Assembly (NCBI GenBank): GCA_963696655.1
Contig: CAVOLB010000089.1
Span: forward strand, 5,266-69,265
DNA: 64,000 nt
From: Hypericibacter sp963696655
Lineage (GTDB): Bacteria; Pseudomonadota; Alphaproteobacteria; Dongiales; Dongiaceae
Reading direction: 5' to 3'
In this document: positions 17,176 through 26,880 of the stretch, piece after piece
Layout of the letters: the number at the start of each line of letters is the position of its first letter
Numbering within the stretch: the first letter of the stretch is position 1
The notes under the pieces: model-generated
Database searches by the model: none
The model's input: only the letters and a program-made list of their open reading frames with translations
Told to the model about the DNA's origin: nothing
Program-made: the position numbers and the translations under genes

Positions 17176-19503
17176 GTGGCTCACAAGAAGGCGATCCGCC
17201 GATATAGCGCCGCTGCGGGCGGATGGGGCGCGCTGAGAGCCGTCGGCGGCGTCCTGATCGAACAGGACATCGCGGTCAAGGGCGCCGAGACGCTTCTGCG
17301 GGTCAACCAGCCGGCGGGTTTCGACTGCCCGGGCTGCGCCTGGCCCGATCCCAAACACACCTCGTCTTTCGAGTTCTGCGAGAACGGCGCCAAAGCCGTC
17401 GCCTGGGAGGCGACGGATAAGCGTTGCGGCCCCGACTTCTTTGCCGCTCATACCGTCTCCGAACTCGCGGGCTGGAGCGACTATGATCTCGAGCTGCAGG
17501 GTCGGCTGACCCACCCGATGGTCTACGACGCCGCCTCCGACCACTATCGGCCCTGCAGCTGGGACGCCGCTTTCGACCTGGTCGGCCGGCGCCTGAGAGA
17601 GCTGCCGAGCCCCAACATGGCCGAGTTCTATACCTCCGGCCGGTCGTCGAACGAATCCGCGTTTCTCTACCAGCTTTTCGCCCGGGAGTTCGGGACCAAC
17701 AATTTCCCCGACTGCTCGAACATGTGCCACGAGGCCACCAGCGTGGGGCTGCCCGCATCGATCGGCGTCGGCAAAGGCACCGTGCTGCTGGAGGACTTCG
17801 ACTCGGCGGATGCCATCTTCATCTTCGGACAGAATCCCGGCACCAACTCGCCGCGCATGATGACGAGCCTGCGCAACGCCGCGCGGCGGGGCGCCCGCAT
17901 CGTCTCCTTCAATCCCTTCCGCGAGCGCGCCCTCGAGCGGTTCCAGGCGCCGCAGAACCCCGTCGAGATGCTGACACTGACATCGACCCCGATCAGCACC
18001 GGCCTTCTCCAGGTCCGGGTCGGCGGCGATCTCGCCGCCATCAAGGGCCTGATGAAGGCCATGATCGAATTCGACGACGCCGCCGTCGCGGCCGATCGGC
18101 CCCGGGTCCTCGATGCCGACTTCATCAGCGGCCACACGCAGGGCTTCGAGGCGCTGGCCGCCGACCTGCGCGCCACCCACTGGGGCGCCATCGAGTGCCA
18201 GTCGGGCCTGACGCGGGCCGACCTCACCGAGGCCGCCAAGGTCTATGCCGAGGCGCGCAGCGCGATCATCGTCTGGGGCATGGGGATCACCCAGCACCGG
18301 CGAGGGACGCAGAATGTCCAGCAGCTCGCGAACCTGGCGCTGCTGCGCGGCAATATCGGACGCTTCGGCGCCGGTCTCTGTCCGGTGCGCGGTCATTCCA
18401 ACGTCCAGGGCGATCACACCGTGGGAATCACGGAGAAGCCGAGCGCCGAGTTTCTCGACCGGCTGGAAAAGCGCTTCGGCTTCCAGGCGCCGAGAGCGCA
18501 TGGGCATGATGTCGTCACCTCGCTCGAGGCGATGCTGCGCGGTGAGGTGCGGGTCTTTGTCGGCCTGGGCGGAAATTTCGCCGCGGCGGTGCCGGATTGG
18601 CAGCAGACGCGCGCAGCCTTGCGGAGCCTGGCCCTGACAGTCCAGATCTCGACCAAGCTCAACCGCAGCCATCTTGTTCACGGCGCCGAGGCGCTGATCC
18701 TGCCCTGCCTGGGGCGTACCGAGCTCGACGTTCAGGCAACCGGGCCGCAATCCATCACAGTCGAAGATTCGATGTCGATGGTCCATGCCTCGATGGGCAT
18801 GAATCCGCCGGCGAGCGAGCAGCTGCGCAGCGAGCCCGCGATCGTGGCCGGGCTGGCGCGCGCCACGCTGGGAGCCCGGTCCAAGGTGGATTGGGAGGCG
18901 CTCGTGGCGGACTATGATCGCATCCGCGACGAGATCGAAGCCGTATTCCCGATCTTCCAGGCCTACAACGCGCGCATCCGGGTTCCCGGCGGCTTTCATC
19001 TGAACTCGACCGCGCGGGAGCGCATCTGGGCGACGGCGTCCGGCCGGGCCAACTTCATGGTCGCCGAGGGCTTGAACGAGGACCCGTTCGAGGACGATCC
19101 GGAGGTCCTCTGGCTGACGACGATGCGCAGCCACGATCAGTACAATACCACCATCTATTCGCTGTCGGATCGCTATCGCGGCATTTTCGGCCAGCGCGAC
19201 GTCGTCTTCCTGAATGCCCGGGAGATCGGGCGCCGCGGGCTCGCGCCGGATGACCGCGTCGACCTCGTCACCGCCTCGACCGACGGCATCGAACGCGTCG
19301 TCCGCGGCCTCAAGATCGTGGAGTACCCGCTGCCCGACGGCTGCGGCGGCGCCTACTATCCCGAAACCAACCCGCTGGTGCCGCTGCAGGCCCACGATCC
19401 GCAAAGCCATACGCCGTCCTCGAAGGCGGTCCCGGTCCGCCTCGCTCCTTCCCGGCCCACCCCCTCGCCGCAGCCGGCGCCCGCCGCCGGCATCGAGAAT
19501 TGA
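17176..19503 (+). CDS. YdeP-type molybdopterin oxidoreductase (FdhF-like)
   Basis: A 775-residue member of the formate dehydrogenase/DMSO reductase superfamily, closest to the YdeP branch. It has a paired-Cys segment FDCPGCAWPDP (Cys51, Cys54), the GRSSNESAFLYQLFAREFGTNN cofactor region, the probable active-site segment NMCHEATSVGL with Cys in place of selenocysteine, and the C-terminal cofactor domain with TTMRSHDQYNTTIY. YdeP proteins are linked to acid resistance; their electron donor and acceptor are not firmly known. Either GTG at 17170 or 17176 could start it; 17176 fits the AGGAG better. It is separated from cioA by two bases, suggesting co-transcription. Confidence 0.85.
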   Translation: MAHKKAIRRYSAAAGGWGALRAVGGVLIEQDIAVKGAETLLRVNQPAGFDCPGCAWPDPKHTSSFEFCENGAKAVAWEATDKRCGPDFFAAHTVSELAGWSDYDLELQGRLTHPMVYDAASDHYRPCSWDAAFDLVGRRLRELPSPNMAEFYTSGRSSNESAFLYQLFAREFGTNNFPDCSNMCHEATSVGLPASIGVGKGTVLLEDFDSADAIFIFGQNPGTNSPRMMTSLRNAARRGARIVSFNPFRERALERFQAPQNPVEMLTLTSTPISTGLLQVRVGGDLAAIKGLMKAMIEFDDAAVAADRPRVLDADFISGHTQGFEALAADLRATHWGAIECQSGLTRADLTEAAKVYAEARSAIIVWGMGITQHRRGTQNVQQLANLALLRGNIGRFGAGLCPVRGHSNVQGDHTVGITEKPSAEFLDRLEKRFGFQAPRAHGHDVVTSLEAMLRGEVRVFVGLGGNFAAAVPDWQQTRAALRSLALTVQISTKLNRSHLVHGAEALILPCLGRTELDVQATGPQSITVEDSMSMVHASMGMNPPASEQLRSEPAIVAGLARATLGARSKVDWEALVADYDRIRDEIEAVFPIFQAYNARIRVPGGFHLNSTARERIWATASGRANFMVAEGLNEDPFEDDPEVLWLTTMRSHDQYNTTIYSLSDRYRGIFGQRDVVFLNAREIGRRGLAPDDRVDLVTASTDGIERVVRGLKIVEYPLPDGCGGAYYPETNPLVPLQAHDPQSHTPSSKAVPVRLAPSRPTPSPQPAPAAGIEN

Positions 19504-19505
19504 TC

Positions 19506-20951
19506 ATGGACGCGGTCGTTCTCTCGCGCCTGCAGTTCGCCTTCACCATGGGATATCACATCCTGTGGCCGACTTTCACGATCGGCATCGCCTCCTACGT
19601 CATGTGTCTCAGCGGCCTGTGGTGGTGGACCCGGCGTCCGGTCTATCGCGATCTCATGCGCTTCTGGGCGCGGATCTTCGGGATGGGCTTCGCCATGGGC
19701 GTGATCACCGGCCTGGTGCTCAGCTACGAGATCGGCACCAACTGGTCCGGATTCTCGAAGGCGGTCAGCAACGTCCTCGGCCCGCTCTTCATGTATGAGG
19801 CCCTCACGGCCTTCTTCCTGGAAGCCGGATTCATCGGGGTCGTTCTCTTCGGCGAGAAACGCGTCGGACCCGGTGCCCACTTCTTCGCCTGCTGCATGGT
19901 GGCGTTCGGGACCCTGCTCAGCGCCACCTGGATCACGGCCGCCAACTCCTGGATGCAGACGCCCGCCGGTGCGATCCAGGATGCCAACGGCATCTTCCAC
20001 GCCGTGAGCTGGCCCGACATCGTGTTCAGTCCGTCCTTCCCCTACCGCGTCTCGCATATGGTCTGCGCGAGCTTCCTCACCGGCGCCTTCGTCGTCGCCG
20101 GCGTTTCCGCGCTGCATCTCCTGTGGCGCCGGCACCTCGAGACCGCCCGCAAGGGATTCTCGATGGCGATGTGGACGGTGCTGTTGCTGGCACCCCTGCA
20201 GATCCTGCTGGGCGACATGCAGGGCCTCAATACGAGAGAGCATCAGCCGACCAAGCTCGCCGCGATGGAGGGTCTCTGGGACAGCGGGCATGGCGTGGCC
20301 GCGACCCTCTTCGCCTGGCCGGACATGGCGACCGAGAGCAATCGATTCGAGCTCAGCATTCCGCGTCTGGGGAGCCTCTATCTGACCCATTCCTGGAACG
20401 GCGAGGTGCAGGGCTTGAAGGCGGTCCCAGCCGAAGACCGCCCCAACGTGCCGATCGTGTTCTTCGCCTTCCGCATCATGGTGGGCATCGGCCTCATCCT
20501 GCTTGCCGTGGCGATCACCGGCGCCGTGCTGCGCTTTCGCGGCAGGCTCTACAGCGCGCGCTGGTTCCATTTCGCGGCCGTCGGCGCCATGCCGCTGGGC
20601 TTCGTCGCCGTGCTCGCCGGCTGGACCGTGACCGAGGCGGGCAGGCAGCCCTTCATCGTCTATGGAATCCTGCGGACCGCACAGGCAGCGGCGCCCGTCA
20701 GCACCGACGCCATCTCGGTCTCGCTCGGGCTGTTCGTCATCGTCTACAACCTCCTGCTGCTCGCCTTCCTGTGGTTCGGCGCCCGCCAGGTCTGGCGCGG
20801 CCCTCCGGTCGAGCGCGGTGAACCTCAGACGCTGACGCCGGCGCGACCGGGCGGTCGCAGCGTGGCCCCGCCGCACGCGCTTGCCGCCGATCCCGTATTG
20901 GCCCGGACGTCGCTGACCGCGACCCAGGAGGGTTCATGGATGCCTCGCTGA
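19506..20951 (+). CDS. cioA: Cytochrome bd-type (cyanide-insensitive) quinol oxidase subunit I
   Basis: A 481-residue integral membrane protein, CydA/CioA family. It begins with LSRLQFAFTMGYHILWPTF, containing the conserved His that ligates high-spin haem. It contains GRE-like elements and the second haem His region (FPYRVSHMVCASFLTG). The quinol-binding Q-loop is short, as in CioA and Bacillus-type enzymes rather than E. coli CydA. The enzyme oxidises quinol and reduces oxygen to water at very low oxygen. The ATG at 19506 follows the previous stop by two bases; a TTG at 19500 is possible. The tail overlaps cioB by 16 bases. Confidence 0.92.
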   Translation: MDAVVLSRLQFAFTMGYHILWPTFTIGIASYVMCLSGLWWWTRRPVYRDLMRFWARIFGMGFAMGVITGLVLSYEIGTNWSGFSKAVSNVLGPLFMYEALTAFFLEAGFIGVVLFGEKRVGPGAHFFACCMVAFGTLLSATWITAANSWMQTPAGAIQDANGIFHAVSWPDIVFSPSFPYRVSHMVCASFLTGAFVVAGVSALHLLWRRHLETARKGFSMAMWTVLLLAPLQILLGDMQGLNTREHQPTKLAAMEGLWDSGHGVAATLFAWPDMATESNRFELSIPRLGSLYLTHSWNGEVQGLKAVPAEDRPNVPIVFFAFRIMVGIGLILLAVAITGAVLRFRGRLYSARWFHFAAVGAMPLGFVAVLAGWTVTEAGRQPFIVYGILRTAQAAAPVSTDAISVSLGLFVIVYNLLLLAFLWFGARQVWRGPPVERGEPQTLTPARPGGRSVAPPHALAADPVLARTSLTATQEGSWMPR

Positions 20952-22003
20952 TGTTTGCGGCGGTCAGCGCCCTCGCGATCGTCATCTATGTGCTGGCCGA
21001 CGGCTTCGATCTGGGCGTGGGAATCCTGTTCCTCGCCGCGCCGCGCGATCTCGACCGCGACACGATGATGGCGAGCATCGAGCCGGTCTGGGACGGCAAC
21101 GAGACCTGGCTCGTGATGGGCGGAACCCTGCTGTTCGCCGTCTTTCCCGCCGCCTACTACGTGCTGCTGCCGGCCTTCTATCTGCCGGTCATGATCATGC
21201 TGATCGCGCTCGTGCTCCGCGGCATCGCCTTCTCCTTCCGGCTGCAGACGGTGCGGTACCGGCGGGTCTGGGATTTCGCCTTCGCCGGCGGTTCGCTGGT
21301 CGCCCCCTTCGCGCAAGGGCTGATCCTGGGCGGATTCATCGGCGGCGTGCCGATGCAGGACGGGGTCTTCTCGGGCGGGCCTTTCAGCACCCTGACCCTC
21401 CTCGGAGTCTTTTCCGGTGTCGGCCTCATGGCCGGATATGCCCTGCTGGGCGCCGGCTGGCTGATCTGGAAGACGGAAGGCTCGACCCAGGTCTTCGCCC
21501 GCGAGGTCGGCCACGCGGCGCTCCTCCTGACGGCCCTCATGATCCTGGTCGTCAGCGCCTGGAGCGCGCTGACGGAACCGGCCGTCGCCAGCCGCTGGTT
21601 CGCCTGGCCGAACCTCGCCCTCCTCGCCCCCGTTCCCCTGGTGACGGCCCTGGTCATCGTCGCAATCTGGCGCAGCCTCTGGGGTCCGCGCGAGGTGCGC
21701 ACCTTCCAGCTTGCGATGATCCTGTTCGCTCTCGGCTTCGGCGGGCTTTGCATCAGCCTCTGGCCCTACATCGTTCCGAGACACATCGCGATCTGGGACG
21801 GTATCGCGGATCCGCAGACGCTCTGGTTCGTGGGCATCGGCATCGTCTTCGTCATGCCGATCGTGCTCGCCTACCAGGCGCGCGCCTATTGGGTCTTCCG
21901 GGGAAAGACCCGGATCCACGAGGATGACTCCGGATACGGCGAGCGGCCCGCGGTCCAGTCGCGCCGCACATCCGCCGAGAATAACAGCCTGCATATTTCC
22001 TGA
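20936..22003 (+). CDS. cioB: Cytochrome bd-type quinol oxidase subunit II
   Basis: A 355-residue membrane protein of the CydB/CioB family, with nine or so hydrophobic helices. The first helix carries the family signature VLADGFDLGVGILF, followed by SIEPVWDGNETWLVMGG, which is diagnostic. It forms the heterodimer with CioA and stabilises the haem-bearing subunit. It starts inside the end of cioA with a 16-base overlap and a GGAGG site, so synthesis of the two subunits is coupled. No cydX- or cydDC-like gene follows. Confidence 0.93.
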   Translation: MDASLMFAAVSALAIVIYVLADGFDLGVGILFLAAPRDLDRDTMMASIEPVWDGNETWLVMGGTLLFAVFPAAYYVLLPAFYLPVMIMLIALVLRGIAFSFRLQTVRYRRVWDFAFAGGSLVAPFAQGLILGGFIGGVPMQDGVFSGGPFSTLTLLGVFSGVGLMAGYALLGAGWLIWKTEGSTQVFAREVGHAALLLTALMILVVSAWSALTEPAVASRWFAWPNLALLAPVPLVTALVIVAIWRSLWGPREVRTFQLAMILFALGFGGLCISLWPYIVPRHIAIWDGIADPQTLWFVGIGIVFVMPIVLAYQARAYWVFRGKTRIHEDDSGYGERPAVQSRRTSAENNSLHIS

Positions 22004-22212
22004 TCCGGCCGGCAATCGCGACGCGGGGCAGGTCGTGGCCTCGGGCACGCCAACCAACGAGCCACCCCGGGCTTAGCAACGATTTCCCGGGATTCACGTC
22101 AACTCACGCTGCCCCGGACTTGTCGCGGGGTAGAAGACCGACCCGGGGAGAGAACGGCAGAAGGGGGTATCGGCGTCATCGCGGCGATGCCGCGGAGAAT
22201 GGGAGAAGCGTC

Positions 22213-22743
22213 ATGGATGGAGTTTTCGCGGACCCACGACCGGTTCGGCACGCCGGCATCGCCCCGAAGGCAGACTCTCCGGAGGTCGGTTGGCCGATCG
22301 GCTTCATGCCCGGGCAGGCGGACCTCGATGCGGAGAATGAGATCTTCATCGATGCCACCTGCACCACGGTCTGGTGGCATCTGGTCGCGGCGCAGAAATG
22401 GTCCTCCTGGTACCCCAATTCGCATGAGCTGCGGATCGCCGGCAACCGAACCGGCATGTTGCAGGCGGACAGCCGCTTCGACTTCTTCACCTTCGGCTTG
22501 CATATCGACGCCCGGATGGCCGAGTTCGTCCCGGAGAGCCGTCTCGGCTGGTTCGGCAAGGGAGATGGCCTGGACGCTTTCCAGCGCTGGCACCTCGTCC
22601 GCGTGCCGAAGGGCTGCCATGTCGTGACCCAATGGGTGGCGAAGGGCCCGCGAGCCGTGGCGATGGGCAGACGCGACCCCGACGCCATCCGCAAGGGTCA
22701 CGATCTGTGGCTGCGGAGCCTGAAGGCGATCGCGGAGAGGTAG
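22213..22743 (+). CDS. SRPBCC (START-like) family protein
   Basis: A 176-residue protein of the SRPBCC/polyketide-cyclase-like ligand-binding fold. The recognisable pattern is a first strand IFIDATCTTVWWHLVAAQKWSSWYP, then a TFGLHIDARMAEFVP strand, an RLGWFGKGDGLDAFQRWHL hairpin and a long C-terminal helix (GHDLWLRSLKAIAE). The fold has a deep cavity for a hydrophobic ligand, but the ligand is unknown. The ATG at 22213 follows GGGAGAAG. It is 210 bases from cioB and may have its own promoter. Confidence 0.75.
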   Translation: MDGVFADPRPVRHAGIAPKADSPEVGWPIGFMPGQADLDAENEIFIDATCTTVWWHLVAAQKWSSWYPNSHELRIAGNRTGMLQADSRFDFFTFGLHIDARMAEFVPESRLGWFGKGDGLDAFQRWHLVRVPKGCHVVTQWVAKGPRAVAMGRRDPDAIRKGHDLWLRSLKAIAER

Positions 22744-22821
22744 AGGCCGCCGCGGGTCTTCCCCGCCATTGTCGCAAGCTGCGCGAAAGATTCCCCTGGT
22801 CAACCCGATGAGGATGCTCCT

Positions 22822-23556
22822 GTGAGAGACGCTGACAACGACAAGGTGGCGATCGTCACGGGCGCGTCGCGCGGGATCGGCGCCGCGGTGGCGGAGCGTC
22901 TGGCGGATGACGGCCTCGCCGTCATCCTGTGCCATTCGGGCGATGCCATCGCCGCCGAGGCCTTGGCCCGACAGATCGAATCCAGGGGCGGTCGCGCGCG
23001 CGCGGCCAAGGCGGATATGAACGATCCCGATTCCGTCCGGGCCCTGTTCGACGATGCCGAAACCCTCTTTGGCGGCGTCGATCTGCTGGTCAACAATGCC
23101 GGCATCATGACCTTGTCCAACATCGTCGAGGCCGACGAACTGACCTTCGAGCGCCTCGTGAACGGGAATCTCAGAGGCCTCTTCAACACCCTGCGCGAGG
23201 CCGCCAACCGCCTGCGCGACGGCGGCCGCTTCATCTATTTCTCCGCCGGCGTCGTCGGCCTGCTGCAGCCGACCCACAGTGCCTAAGGCGCCACCAAGGC
23301 GGCGGTCGAGGCGATGACCAACATCCTCGCCAAGGAGCTTCGCGGCGGCGCCTTCGGTATCGACGCTGGTTCCTTCGCGGCCGATCCGTCGCTCAAGCGT
23401 AAGCCGTCGGATTTCGCTCCGCGCATGGCCGAGCTCATGGCGAACGAGGAACTTCGGCAGCCCGACGATATCGCGGGCGCTGTGGCATTGCTTGCGAGCT
23501 GCGACGGCGGCTGGGTGAAGGGCAGGACCCACCGGCAGGGCGCGGGCGCCGCTTGA
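22822..23556 (+). pseudogene. Short-chain dehydrogenase broken by a stop at the catalytic Tyr
   Basis: The first 154 codons are a normal SDR: IVTGASRGIGAAVAERL, LLVNNAGIM, the catalytic Asn region and FSAGVV with the catalytic Ser. Then comes HSA, a TAA stop at 23284-23286, and in the same frame GATKAAVEAMTNILAKEL. Homologues have Tyr at exactly this position (YGATKAA), so a single base change from TAT/TAC produced the stop and removed the catalytic residue. The downstream part also looks eroded: the NAVAPGP segment is missing, although the QPDDIAGAVALLAS end survives. The start is GTG at 22822. A sequencing error is the main alternative. Confidence 0.7.
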
Positions 23557-23638
23557 GCGAAGGCCTCCTGGCGACGGTCATTCCGACTGCAATTTTCGGG
23601 CTTCGTGGAACGCCGCGACAGCGCCGGGCCGTCGGCGC

Positions 23639-24262
23639 TTAGGGCGGTGCCGATGAGGGCGTGTAGTTCGGGCAGTAGCTCGACAGCTGGCCCCACACCT
23701 TTGCCACTTCCGCCTTCCCTCGATTCTGCTCGACGTTCCGGGCGCTCGCATTGTCGAGGTAGTTGTTCTCTCTGCGCATGATGGAGAAGATACCGCCCGC
23801 GGGCGGCTGATAGACCACGATGAAGCCGCAGTCGCGATCCACATTGGCGAACTGGCCGACCAGATCGACCGCGGCATAAATTCCGGGAAAGGGAGCCTGG
23901 GCCGGGTCCTTCGTCCATGTGACCCTCGAGACCCGCCAGAACTTCAAAGCGCCGGACAGCGCTCTGAAATCCTGCTCGTACTGGGTGAACTGCAGCAATG
24001 TCTGGGCGTGCAGAACGGCCGGGTTCTGCATCCCATAGGCGTCCGCGTAGCGGCCATGCTCCACGGCGTCGAGGAACGACTGGACCGTCGCCAGGGCGCC
24101 CTGGCGCTGGTCGGCCGTCGGTGTCCAGCCCGGGCTGGAGTCGGTCGTGACATTGATCTCATCGGCGACGTTGGGAGCCAGTTCCAACGAGCCGGCGACC
24201 GCCCGGGGCGGCACGATACCGATGGCGACGGCCAGCGTTGCAGCGAGGAGCAGCGACTTCAT
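23639..24262 (-). CDS. DUF4019 family secreted protein
   Basis: A 207-residue protein with a Sec signal peptide (about 1-23, MKSLLLAATLAVAIGIVPPRAVA). The mature domain carries the DUF4019 pattern: AVQ-like helix with SFLDAVEHGRYADAYG, then FWRVSRVTWTKDPAQAPFPGIYAAVDL and a FIVVYQPP-GIFSIMRRENNYLD end. The family is periplasmic and has no known activity; the fold is related to NTF2-like proteins. The ATG at 24262 follows a poor ribosome site. Its stop is convergent with the broken SDR gene. Confidence 0.75.
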   Translation of the reverse strand: MKSLLLAATLAVAIGIVPPRAVAGSLELAPNVADEINVTTDSSPGWTPTADQRQGALATVQSFLDAVEHGRYADAYGMQNPAVLHAQTLLQFTQYEQDFRALSGALKFWRVSRVTWTKDPAQAPFPGIYAAVDLVGQFANVDRDCGFIVVYQPPAGGIFSIMRRENNYLDNASARNVEQNRGKAEVAKVWGQLSSYCPNYTPSSAPP

Positions 24263-24393
24263 CACGCGTTTCCAGGGCCGGAGGCAGCAACAAGGATGCG
24301 CCCCGAGGATACAAGGCGGCCCATTGTCGAGTGAAGCAATGACAGTTTGTCGGAAAATCGGCCGCGATCTGAGAGCCAACCTATTGAGAAGGT

Positions 24394-24469
<76 letters not shown>

Positions 24470-24759
24470 AGATCCGGCCCGGCGGGCGGCCCTGAGAGCC
24501 ATCCGAGGAACGCGGCGATATAGCAAAGCCCCCCCCTCTTGTCGATAGGCTTGGCCGCCGGGCCTGGGGACAGTTTGGCCCGGCCAACCCCCTGGCGGGC
24601 CGTGGGATTCCCCTCCCCTGGCTGGACAGCCGCCGGCTGCGCTAAGATGCCGCCTGCTCGCCCCCGCCGCGGTGCCGAGGCACCCCTCCCGCCGCCGGGC
24701 CCGAGCCAACGAAGATAAACGTTCCGGGACATCGTCCTTCATTGCCACGGGAGACTTTC

Positions 24760-25620
24760 ATGAATCGCCGTATGACGCTTGGCGCTGCCCTGGGCGGCGC
24801 CTTCACCCTCGCGCTTGCCCTGACGGGCGCCCTGCCCGCCGCGGCCGCCGACATGATCGGCAATTGCGAACTGACCGGCGCCAAGGGCTCGATCCCGATG
24901 ACCCCGGCGGTCGCCGGCCAGCTCACGGTCGAGGTCAACCTGCCGGCCCCGGGCTGGTGGAACGGCGACACCCCCGAGAGCATCAAGGACGGCTACGAGT
25001 ACTGCATGGCGGCGAACATCGCGCACCGCGCCGGGCTCGACAAGGTCAAGGTCGTGAACGTCGCCTGGGACGCGCTGGTCGCCGGCCAGACCAAGAATTT
25101 CGACCTGGCGCTGTCCGAGATCTCGATCACCGAGGAACGCAAGAAGGTGGTGGACTTCTCCGTCCCCTACTTCTCCTCCGACATCGGCGTGCTGGCCAAG
25201 AAGGGCACCAAGGTCGAGGCCATGACCATGAAGGGCCTGCGCATCGGCGTGCAGCAGGGCACGACCGGCGCCAGCTTCGTCCATGACATGCTGAAGCCGA
25301 CCAATCCGGAGAAGGTGTTCCCGGATACACCCTCGATGTTCACGGCCCTCCAGGCGGGCCAGGTCGACGTGGCCATGACCGACACGGCGATCGTGCTGGG
25401 CCAGGCCGCCGTCTCCAACGGCATGTTCACCGTGGTCGGCCAGTATCAGACCGGCGAGACCTATGGCGCGCTCTATCCCAAGGGCTCGGCCAACGGCAAG
25501 ACGATCGACAAGATCATCCAGGCGCTGATCGACGACGGCACCCTGAAGGCTCTCGCGGCGAAATATCTCGCCGGAGCCTGGGGCGCCGATCCGACCGCGA
25601 TCCCCTACTTCAAGCCGTAA
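24760..25620 (+). CDS. ABC transporter substrate-binding protein, polar amino-acid type
   Basis: A 286-residue periplasmic binding protein with a Sec signal peptide cleaved near AAAADM. The body is the bacterial extracellular solute-binding family 3: a GYEYCMAANIAHRAGLDKVKVV segment, the ISITEERKKVVDFSVPYFSS motif, IGVQQGTTGASFV, and a DVAMTDTAI segment. This type captures amino acids or related amines. The ATG at 24760 follows GGGAGA. A strong hairpin after the gene precedes the permease gene, consistent with a higher level of this component. It forms an operon with the permease and ATPase genes. Confidence 0.9.
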   Translation: MNRRMTLGAALGGAFTLALALTGALPAAAADMIGNCELTGAKGSIPMTPAVAGQLTVEVNLPAPGWWNGDTPESIKDGYEYCMAANIAHRAGLDKVKVVNVAWDALVAGQTKNFDLALSEISITEERKKVVDFSVPYFSSDIGVLAKKGTKVEAMTMKGLRIGVQQGTTGASFVHDMLKPTNPEKVFPDTPSMFTALQAGQVDVAMTDTAIVLGQAAVSNGMFTVVGQYQTGETYGALYPKGSANGKTIDKIIQALIDDGTLKALAAKYLAGAWGADPTAIPYFKP

Positions 25621-25647
25621 TCGCCGGCCTTCCGCCGTTCGACGGGA

Positions 25648-25685
25648 CCCCGCTCCGGCGCGCCTCCTGGCGCCCCGGAGCGGGG
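25648..25685 (+). terminator. Strong hairpin between binding-protein and permease genes
   Basis: CCCCGCTCCGG (25648-25658) pairs perfectly with CCGGAGCGGGG (25675-25685), and the intervening bases can extend the stem. No T run follows. In binding-protein transport operons such a hairpin usually protects the upstream mRNA or attenuates transcription, so that the binding protein is made in excess. Confidence 0.55.
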
Positions 25686-25748
25686 AACCCGGCAGGAGCG
25701 GCGCTGGAACCCCGGGCCCTCCCGGGCTCCGCCTGAAAGGGGTCAGCG

Positions 25749-26864
25749 ATGAGCAGCGACACCGCGACTGAGCCTGCCCGCGTCCCGCGCCGGCGCATCG
25801 CCACGCCGCCCAAGGACGCCGTGACCTGGGCGACGGTCGCCCTGGCGGGGGCGCTGGCGGTCATCGCCGCCACCTGGTGGCTGCGCAGCATCCTGCAACA
25901 GGTGCTGGTCGACCTGCAGGTCAGCGGCACGGTCGGCGAGACCATCCTGCTGGTCTGCTCGGTCGCATCCTTCGTCCTGCTGCTGCCCGCCTACAAGGCT
26001 CTCCAGGCCGCCAGGCGCGGCCGCGCCGCCCGCCTCCAGGGCGACATCATCGTCGCGCGCGTGCAAGGCGCGGCCGCCCGGACCTGGTGCTGGTACACCT
26101 TCGGCTATGCGGTGGCGGTGCTGCTGGTCCTCGCCATCGCCCTCTTCATCGTGCTCAACGACATCGCGGTCGGCCGCACCTTCTTCTTCCTGCCGCTGAT
26201 CTTCAATTCCTTCGGCCTCGTCTTCAACGCCTTCTGGGTCAACGTCTTCATCTTCTGCGTGGCCGAGCTGTTCGTGCTGATCTGGGGGCTGGTGGTCGCG
26301 ATCGCGCGCCTCGTCCCCGGCGAGCCGGGCCGGCCGATCCGGATGATCGCCACCGCCTATATCGACGTGTTTCGCGGACTCCCCGCCATCATCTCGATCT
26401 ATCTCGTGGGCTTCGGCCTGCCGCTGACCAACCTGCCGATCATCCGCGACTTCCCGCTCGAATGGTACGCGATCCTGGCCCTGACCCTGACCTATGGCGC
26501 CTATGTCGCCGAGGTCTATCGCTCGGGCATCGAGAGCATCCATCAGAGCCAGACCGCCGCCGCGCGCTCGCTGGGCCTCTCCTACGCCCAGACCCTGCGC
26601 TATGTGGTGATCCCGCAGGCGGTCCGGCGCATCATTCCGCCGCTCCTCAACGACTTCATCAGCCTGCAGAAGGACACGGCTCTGGTGAACGTGATCGGCG
26701 CCATCGACGCCTTCAACCAGGCCAAGATCGTCGCCAGCAACCATTTCAACCTGTCGTCGGTGACGACCGTCGCCTTCCTCTTCGTCATCATCACCATTCC
26801 CCAGGCCCGCTTCGTCGACCGCATGATCGAACGCGATCAGCGGCGCACGCGGGCGGCGGGCTGA
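25749..26864 (+). CDS. ABC transporter permease, polar amino-acid type
   Basis: A 371-residue inner-membrane protein with about eight hydrophobic segments. The C-terminal half is the BPD_transp_1 domain: IDVFRGLPAIISIYL, YGAYVAEVYRSGIESIHQSQ and the EAA loop AARSLGLSYAQTLRYVVIPQAVRR, which docks on the ATPase. The N-terminal 150 residues have extra membrane segments and a charged loop not found in minimal GlnP-type permeases. Since only one permease gene is present, it probably homodimerises. AAGGGG precedes the ATG. The ATPase gene follows after 16 bases. Confidence 0.88.
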   Translation: MSSDTATEPARVPRRRIATPPKDAVTWATVALAGALAVIAATWWLRSILQQVLVDLQVSGTVGETILLVCSVASFVLLLPAYKALQAARRGRAARLQGDIIVARVQGAAARTWCWYTFGYAVAVLLVLAIALFIVLNDIAVGRTFFFLPLIFNSFGLVFNAFWVNVFIFCVAELFVLIWGLVVAIARLVPGEPGRPIRMIATAYIDVFRGLPAIISIYLVGFGLPLTNLPIIRDFPLEWYAILALTLTYGAYVAEVYRSGIESIHQSQTAAARSLGLSYAQTLRYVVIPQAVRRIIPPLLNDFISLQKDTALVNVIGAIDAFNQAKIVASNHFNLSSVTTVAFLFVIITIPQARFVDRMIERDQRRTRAAG

Positions 26865-26880
26865 GGGAGCGCGGGGCGTC

